Shown here: positions 1 to 5,008 of the stretch, one piece after another
Layout: each line of letters starts with the position of its first letter
How positions within the stretch are numbered: position 1 is the first letter of the stretch
NCBI GenBank assembly: GCA_007119335.1
Contig: SKPU01000108.1
Coordinates: 1-5,008, forward strand
Source: Syntrophomonadaceae bacterium
GTDB taxonomy: Bacteria; Bacillota; Dethiobacteria; DTU022
Direction of reading: 5' to 3'
DNA: 5,008 bases
Program-made: the position numbers and the translations under genes
The notes under the pieces: model-generated
Told to the model about the DNA's origin: nothing
Seen by the model: only the letters and a program-made list of their open reading frames with translations
Databases searched by the model: none

Positions 1-121
1 ACGGGTGCCTGTGCCACTTGGACCAGCCCGGACAATGCGACGGTTCAAACTACTTTAAATCTCATTCCCTATGTCCGGCGGAACCCTAGGCACACTTTCG
101 CTCGGCGACTTGCACTCACCG
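1..121 (-). promoter_or_regulatory. ykkC-family riboswitch aptamer, PRPP/ppGpp-like subtype, cut by the window edge
   Basis: Read on the minus strand, this stretch carries the two most conserved blocks of the ykkC class: CTAGGGTTCCG (79-89) and CTGGTCCAAG (17-26). They are arranged as in the known fold. P1 pairs 89-94 with 10-15 (six perfect pairs, TGTGCC with GGCACA). P2 pairs 73-78 with 28-33 (six perfect pairs, GTCCGG with CCGGAC). A GCGAAAGTG segment sits just 5' of P1, and a further hairpin precedes it (103-108 with 116-121). The AAAGTG context and the CCAAGTG-GCACAG segment resemble, from memory, subtype 2 members that bind PRPP or ppGpp more than guanidine-I members. The P3 half, which holds the ligand-discriminating base, the expression platform and the regulated gene all lie beyond position 1. 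The family call is confident; the ligand is inference. PRPP would suggest purine synthesis downstream, ppGpp amino-acid synthesis. Confidence 0.82.
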
Positions 122-195
122 CTTCGATCCTTTCAAAAGAGGTGATAGCTAATATTTTTCGCCGCACAGCTCAATAATCCTTCAACCATATTGAA

Positions 196-223
196 TTTAT
201 ACAAATCTGATTATACTCAACAA
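196..223 (-). promoter_or_regulatory. Probable promoter of the minus-strand riboswitch transcript
   Basis: On the minus strand a -35-like TTGTTG (218-223) is followed after 16 bases by a -10-like TATAAA (196-201). Transcription would start near 188-190 and run leftward through the ykkC aptamer. The -35 box is only a moderate match. A TATAAT lies a little upstream on the same strand (211-216) but has no well-placed -35 partner. The call rests mainly on position and on the leader needing a promoter here. Confidence 0.45.
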
Positions 224-428
224 TACCGTTGCAATCCCCTTCGCCCAGGAAAAGGCCCGGGCAGGCAGGATTCCATAACTCCTTGTCGAATAAATAGTTC
301 AGGTAAAGATTAGGTAAAGACAAGTGATTCCTGCTAAGTCAGGTGCAAAGCAGAACATGATCACTTTCACAGAGCAAAATCTTTATCAAGTTTAATTTTT
401 TATATCTTTAGAGGAGGTTTTAACAGTA
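224..428 (+). other. Non-coding divergent region and leader of the DUF2148 gene, with an inverted repeat
   Basis: No convincing reading frame lies here on either strand. The region holds a two-level inverted repeat: AAGTGAT (322-328) pairs perfectly with ATCACTT (360-366), and inside it CTGC (331-334) pairs with GCAG (350-353). It also has a short direct repeat, AGGTAAAGA at 301-309 and 312-320. A clear AGGAGG (412-417) lies 11 bases before the start codon at 429. I could not place a convincing -35/-10 pair for the plus strand. The inverted repeat could be an operator or a hairpin in the mRNA leader. I recognise no known riboswitch in it. Confidence 0.45.
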
Positions 429-950
429 ATGGAACAGTATATGCAAAACATTGCCGGCATGATGGCTGTTGCCGCCAGGACAGCTCCAAAAGCCAAAGGT
501 GAAGACTTTACCGAAATCAAGATTTTAAGCGGCGGCGATCTGTCCCGCCTGGCCGATGAAATGATCGATTACGGAAAAGAAAGCGGAAAAACTAACTTCG
601 ATCGCGATGGGGAAAATGTGCGCAATTCTGATGCCGTGATCCTGCTCTCGTTGAAAGGACCTTCCCATTTAGGTTTGAATTGTGGGGCCTGCGGTTTTGA
701 TACCTGTGCAGAAATGTCTAAACAACTTAAGATGGGCCCTGAATTTAAAGGCCCGCTTTGTTCATGGCGCATGGTCGATCTGGGTGTTGCTTTAGGCTCT
801 GCTGTCAAAACAGCTTCTCTCTTCAATGCCGACAACCGGATCATGTACCGTATCGGGGTTGCTGCCCTCCGCTTGAAAATGATTGAAGGCGAAGTGGCAA
901 TTGGTGTGCCGATTTCTGCAACCGGAAAGAGCATCTACTTCGACCGTTAA
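429..950 (+). CDS. DUF2148 ferredoxin-domain protein, putative 4Fe-4S binding
   Basis: A 173-residue soluble protein of the DUF2148 family (COG4739-type proteins with a ferredoxin-like domain), found mostly in anaerobic bacteria and archaea. Its reaction is unknown. The visible signature is a cysteine cluster, C85-x2-C88-x4-C93, in the context NCGACGFDTC, with a fourth cysteine at C111 (GPLCSW). Spacing and the CGACG core resemble small 4Fe-4S modules, so one cluster is likely. The C-terminal third (about 115-173) is rich in Ala, Gly and Val and ends in the family-like GVPISATGKSIYFDR. No signal peptide or membrane segment is seen. Start: ATG at 429 with AGGAGG at 412-417; nearby internal Met codons lack such a site. 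Length fits the family. The gene appears to stand alone: the next gene has its own promoter, and no terminator is visible right after the stop. Family assignment is good; function is only inferred as redox. Confidence 0.85.
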   Translation: MEQYMQNIAGMMAVAARTAPKAKGEDFTEIKILSGGDLSRLADEMIDYGKESGKTNFDRDGENVRNSDAVILLSLKGPSHLGLNCGACGFDTCAEMSKQLKMGPEFKGPLCSWRMVDLGVALGSAVKTASLFNADNRIMYRIGVAALRLKMIEGEVAIGVPISATGKSIYFDR

Positions 951-964
951 ACAATAAACGGCAG

Positions 965-988
965 GGTAAGTTGCAAGGTAAGTTGCAA
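965..988 (+). repeat. Perfect 12-bp tandem duplication
   Basis: GGTAAGTTGCAA occurs at 965-976 and again, directly abutting, at 977-988. It sits between the DUF2148 stop codon and the -35 box of the T-box promoter (1000-1005). It could be simple slippage or a pair of half-sites for a regulator. Confidence 0.9.
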
Positions 989-999
989 AAATGTTTTGC

Positions 1000-1028
1000 T
1001 TGACAGGATACCGAAGCTATGCTAATGT
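1000..1028 (+). promoter_or_regulatory. Sigma-A-type promoter of the T-box/trpB2 transcript
   Basis: A consensus -35 box TTGACA (1000-1005) is followed by a 17-base spacer and a -10 box TAATGT (1023-1028). A TG two bases earlier (1020-1021, TGC before the box) gives an extended -10. Transcription would begin near 1034-1036, shortly before the first helix of the T-box leader. This fits an independently transcribed trpB2 whose control is mainly by attenuation in the leader. Confidence 0.8.
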
Positions 1029-1034
1029 TTTAAA

Positions 1035-1349
1035 AAAGATAATAAAGTTAGCCGATGACAGGAATTAGTAGGCAGGCAATGGTCAACCAAGAGAGCTGGA
1101 TGGAGGAAGTTAAATGCTTCCAAAGCTGAAATTCCAGCGTTGATACACCTGGTGAATGGCTCCTGGAGGTACCGGCCGAAAATGTCAGCTTGACACCAGT
1201 AGACCCGGACGGATCTTTCACCGTTAAAGGAAAGCAGATCTGGAAAAATAGCTTAAAGTTTTTCCGCATCTGACAAAGTGGCCTGTATATAAGTACAGGA
1301 AACCAGGGTGGTACCGCGAACAACTCTCGTCCCAGGACGGGAGTTTTTT
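1035..1349 (+). promoter_or_regulatory. T-box leader, tryptophan (UGG) specifier, controlling trpB2
   Basis: A tRNA-sensing attenuator. The T-box itself is AGGGTGGTACCGCG at 1305-1318. Stem I can be traced: a basal helix 1059-1063 with 1161-1165; an internal loop with AGTA (1067-1070) on one side and GAA-TGG-C (1154-1160) on the other; CAGG 1072-1076 region facing CCTG; a helix 1083-1087 with 1139-1143; the AG bulge CAAGAGA (1088-1094); a helix 1095-1099 with 1134-1138; and a distal GGAAG/CTTCC hairpin. The codon after GAA is TGG (1157-1159), so the specifier reads tryptophan, matching the downstream gene. A second AGTAGA (1198-1203) marks stem II. Stem III is 1282-1287 with 1294-1299. The antiterminator pairs 1306-1308 with 1331-1333 and 1316-1318 with 1328-1330, and so competes with the terminator for 1328-1333. 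Uncharged tRNA-Trp should allow readthrough. The 5' end is estimated from the promoter. Confidence 0.93.
1324..1349 (+). terminator. Intrinsic terminator of the T-box leader
   Basis: CTCTCGTC (1324-1331) pairs with GACGGGAG (1336-1343) around the loop CCAG, followed by six T residues (1344-1349). One pair is a G-U wobble. The left arm overlaps bases used by the antiterminator, giving the usual on/off switch. The trpB2 ribosome binding site lies 20 bases further on. Confidence 0.92.
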
Positions 1350-1383
1350 ATATGGTAATAATAATCTACAGGAGGTTTTAAAA

Positions 1384-2742
1384 ATGAAAGAACGTAAAAT
1401 TATCTTACCAGAAAAGGATATGCCCCGCAAATGGTATAACATCCAGGCTGATCTGCCCACTCCGCTGCAACCGCCTTTGAACCCGTCAACTAAAAAACCG
1501 GCCAGCCCCGATGACTTAAGCGCAATCTTTCCAATAAGCTTGATTGAACAGGAAGTTTCCACCGAGCGCTGGATTGATATCCCCGAAGAAGTTTTAGACA
1601 TTTACAGCACGTGGAGGCCCAGCCCGCTGCACCGGGCTTACAACCTGGAAAAAGCGCTCGGCACCCCGGCTAAAATCTACTACAAGCAGGAAGGTGTCAG
1701 TCCGGCCGGCAGCCATAAACCGAATACCGCCGTCGCCCAAGCCTACTATAACAAGCAGGCCGGAATAAAAAGGCTTTCCACTGAAACCGGCGCCGGGCAG
1801 TGGGGTTCTTCGCTGGCCCTGGCCTGCAACTACTTTGACCTTGAATGCACTGTCTATATGGTAAAAATCAGTTACCACCAAAAGCCCTACCGGCGCTCTC
1901 TGATGGAGGTATGGGGCGCTGATGTCTATGCCAGCCCTACCGATATGACCCAGTCCGGACGTAATGTCCTCGCCGACAATCAAGATTCCCTGGGCAGCCT
2001 GGGCATTGCAATCAGTGAAGCGGTAGAAGATGCCGCCGGCAATTCAGATACCAACTATTCATTAGGCAGCGTCCTTAACCACGTTATGCTCCACCAAACT
2101 ATAATCGGTCTGGAGTGCCAGAAACAGTTTGAAATGGTTAATGACTATCCTGACTATGTAATCGGCTGCTGTGGAGGCGGAAGTAATTTCGCCGGAATCA
2201 GCCTCCCCTTTATCCATGATAAAATCCGCGATGACAAGCCAGTGCGGGCGATTGCTGTTGAACCGGAGGCCTGCCCCACCCTGAGCAAGGGAGCATTCAC
2301 CTATGACTACGGAGATGTGGCCAAGTACACACCGCTGCTGATGATGCATACTCTCGGTCATGATTTCATGCCTCCCGGTATCCACGCCGGCGGCCTGCGC
2401 TATCACGGCATGTCTCCAATAATCAGTCAACTCTGTACGGACGGCTTAGTCGAAGGCCGTGCTTACGGACAGGAAGGAGTTTTTGAAGCAGCCCTGACTT
2501 TTGCCCGTACTGAGGGAATCCTGCCGGCCCCGGAAACTGCTCATGCTATCAAGTGTGCCATTGAGGTAGCCCTGGAATGCAAAGAGTCCAGGGAAGAAAA
2601 AACAATCCTCTTTAACTTGAGCGGGCACGGCCACTTTGACTTAACTGCCTACGATGATTACCTGGCCGGAAAAATCAAGGATGTGGACTACCCGCAGGAA
2701 TTGATCGACCAGTCAATCGCTTCTTTGGAAAAAATAAAGTAG
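1384..2742 (+). CDS. trpB: Tryptophan synthase beta chain, TrpB2-type, PLP-dependent
   Basis: A 452-residue cytosolic fold-type II PLP enzyme that condenses indole with L-serine to give tryptophan. Length and the proline-rich N-terminal extension (about 1-80, before the RPSPLHRA segment) place it in the TrpB2 branch; classical TrpB has about 400 residues. Visible landmarks: the PLP lysine K112 in GSHKPN; the catalytic-glutamate motif ETGAGQWG (134-141, E134); the glycine-rich PLP-phosphate loop CCGGGSNF (262-269); HAGGLRYHG (335-342), typical of the TrpB2 group; the cofactor-side [13 protein letters not shown] (376-388); and LSGHGHFD (412-419). All key residues appear present, so it should be active. 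Start: ATG at 1384 with AGGAGG at 1370-1375, eight bases away. It lies directly under a Trp T-box. No trpA or other trp gene adjoins it, so it likely uses free indole or a distant TrpA. A related TrpB-like serine-using role cannot be excluded. Confidence 0.95.
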   Translation: MKERKIILPEKDMPRKWYNIQADLPTPLQPPLNPSTKKPASPDDLSAIFPISLIEQEVSTERWIDIPEEVLDIYSTWRPSPLHRAYNLEKALGTPAKIYYKQEGVSPAGSHKPNTAVAQAYYNKQAGIKRLSTETGAGQWGSSLALACNYFDLECTVYMVKISYHQKPYRRSLMEVWGADVYASPTDMTQSGRNVLADNQDSLGSLGIAISEAVEDAAGNSDTNYSLGSVLNHVMLHQTIIGLECQKQFEMVNDYPDYVIGCCGGGSNFAGISLPFIHDKIRDDKPVRAIAVEPEACPTLSKGAFTYDYGDVAKYTPLLMMHTLGHDFMPPGIHAGGLRYHGMSPIISQLCTDGLVEGRAYGQEGVFEAALTFARTEGILPAPETAHAIKCAIEVALECKESREEKTILFNLSGHGHFDLTAYDDYLAGKIKDVDYPQELIDQSIASLEKIK

Positions 2743-2794
2743 GGAGACGAAAACAGTTCAAAGCTTAAGTTTTCATCGCAAAAGGAAACCATCT
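2743..2794 (+). other. 3' region after trpB2 with a weak inverted repeat
   Basis: GAAAAC (2749-2754) can pair with GTTTTC (2769-2774) across a 14-base loop. No T-tract follows, so it is not a standard terminator. It may simply protect the 3' end of the trpB2 mRNA, or be chance. Confidence 0.25.
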
Positions 2795-2824
2795 AAAAAA
2801 GCCCCCGTCGACTGACGGGGGCTT
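2795..2824 (-). terminator. Intrinsic terminator of the groES-groEL operon, possibly shared with trpB2
   Basis: An 11-bp perfect GC-rich stem (2799-2809 with 2814-2824, including CCCCCGTC/GACGGGGG) closes on the loop GACT. The six A residues at 2795-2800 become a U-tract on the minus strand, so it is oriented to end groEL transcription about 75 bases past its stop. On the plus strand no T-run follows, so termination of trpB2 here would be weak or depend on the stem alone. Confidence 0.9.
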
Positions 2825-2896
2825 AGAACGTACTTCTTTACTCTTATACTCAGCTTTTAGCCGAGATCTAGGTTTAAGCTTTTACGGAGGCTGAGC

Positions 2897-4582
<1,686 letters not shown>

Positions 4583-4638
4583 CTAAGTATTAAGGACTAG
4601 ACTTGCAAAACTTTTAATAACACCAATAAGTGCACAAG

Positions 4639-4926
4639 TTAGCTGGTAACTGCTAAAATATCATCCTGCCTTAAAACAAGGTAGTCCTCGCCTTCTACCT
4701 TTACATCGGTACCGGCATAGCGGGAAAAAAGAACTTTATCCCCGACTTTTACCTCCATGTCCAACCTGGTTCCATTATCAAGGACCTTTCCCGGTCCTGT
4801 TGCCTTCACTTCACCCTCCTGGGGCTTTTCTTTTGCCTTGTCCGGCAAAACAATTCCGCTGGCCGTTTTTTCCTCTGCCTCTAAAACCTTGACAACAACT
4901 CTGTCTGCTAATGGTTTAAGGTTCAT
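4639..4926 (-). CDS. groES: Co-chaperonin GroES (10 kDa)
   Basis: A 95-residue subunit of the heptameric lid that caps GroEL. It starts [13 protein letters not shown], the standard N-terminal strand. The mobile loop that docks on GroEL covers about residues 17-33 and contains the hydrophobic contact IVL at 25-27 (in [13 protein letters not shown]). The roof loop follows around GPGKVLDNG (44-52). The core strands [19 protein letters not shown] and [12 protein letters not shown] complete the domain. Length is typical. The start is fixed by AAGGAGG (4935-4941), eight bases before the ATG. It is first in the groES-groEL operon, under the CIRCE operator 31 bases upstream of the start codon. Confidence 0.98.
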   Translation of the reverse strand: MNLKPLADRVVVKVLEAEEKTASGIVLPDKAKEKPQEGEVKATGPGKVLDNGTRLDMEVKVGDKVLFSRYAGTDVKVEGEDYLVLRQDDILAVTS

Positions 4927-4957
4927 TAAACCTGCCTCCTTTATGCTTTTTTCTTTA

Positions 4958-4984
4958 GCAGCACTCTCGTTGAGTGAGTGCTAA
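4958..4984 (-). promoter_or_regulatory. CIRCE operator (HrcA binding site) of groES-groEL
   Basis: On the minus strand the first half is a perfect TTAGCACTC (4976-4984). It is followed by exactly nine bases and then GAGTGCTGC (4958-4966), which matches the consensus GAGTGCTAA at seven of nine positions; the two mismatches are at the outer end. Site, spacing and location before groES are as expected for HrcA repression relieved by heat stress. The hrcA gene is not in the window. Confidence 0.95.
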
Positions 4985-4998
4985 GATTACCATAAATA

Positions 4999-5004
4999 AT
5001 CATA
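4999..5004 (-). promoter_or_regulatory. Probable -10 box of the groES-groEL promoter
   Basis: TATGAT on the minus strand lies 14 bases upstream of the CIRCE site, which would put the transcription start near 4991-4993 and the operator just inside the transcript, as in other Bacillota. The -35 box would be off the right edge, so the pair cannot be checked. A competing TAATCT lies at 4984-4989. Confidence 0.45.
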
Positions 5005-5008
5005 CTAA

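Noticed and set aside
1..177. An open plus-strand frame with no stop until 175-177, possibly the end of an upstream gene
   Set aside because: Its translation resembles no family, and the same bases on the minus strand form the conserved helices and blocks of a ykkC aptamer.
229..330. Candidate plus-strand promoter boxes (TTGCAA at 229, TTGTCG at 273) for the DUF2148 gene
   Set aside because: No acceptable -10 box lies at 16-18 bases from either.
1048..1601. Minus-strand open frames across the T-box leader and trpB start
   Set aside because: The leader is fully explained by T-box structure, and the translations look random.
2849..2895. Inverted repeat CTCAGC/GCTGAG between the groEL stop and terminator
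   Set aside because: Only six pairs with a long loop, easily due to chance; the strong stem at 2799-2824 accounts for termination.

Overview
The window suggests a chromosomal segment from an anaerobic Bacillota, probably a clostridial lineage. The evidence is strong AGGAGG-type ribosome binding sites, a T-box leader, a ykkC-type riboswitch, a CIRCE/HrcA operator before groES-groEL, and a DUF2148 ferredoxin-like gene typical of anaerobes. No genus can be named from the sequence. I see no transposase, integrase, CRISPR array, tRNA or rRNA gene.

Layout. (1) Positions 1-223, minus strand: a likely promoter (196-223) drives a leader that folds into the 5' two thirds of a ykkC-family aptamer. It most resembles subtype 2, the PRPP/ppGpp group. 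The 3' part of the aptamer and the gene it controls lie off the left edge. (2) Positions 224-428: a non-coding divergent region containing a two-level inverted repeat and short direct repeats. (3) Positions 429-950, plus strand: a small DUF2148 protein with a four-cysteine Fe-S signature. (4) Positions 951-1383: a 12-bp perfect tandem repeat, a strong sigma-A-type promoter, and a full T-box leader with a UGG (tryptophan) specifier and an intrinsic terminator. (5) Positions 1384-2742, plus strand: a TrpB2-type tryptophan synthase beta chain with no trpA or other trp gene beside it. (6) Positions 2743-2896: a convergent intergenic region with a strong terminator whose U-tract serves the minus strand. 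(7) Positions 2897-4926, minus strand: groES-groEL, preceded by a CIRCE operator (4958-4984) and a probable -10 box at the right edge.

How it works together. Three different control devices sit within 5 kb: a nucleotide-sensing riboswitch, a tRNA-sensing T-box and a protein-repressor operator. The T-box ties the solitary TrpB2 to tryptophan starvation, which argues for a real role in tryptophan supply. The groESL operon is standard HrcA-regulated chaperonin. The DUF2148 gene has no obvious functional link to its neighbours.

The best candidates for a second look are the riboswitch with its unseen target gene, the Trp T-box on an orphan trpB2 (including its UGGU acceptor bulge), and the structured leader before the DUF2148 gene. 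I found no sign of a wholly new multi-gene system.
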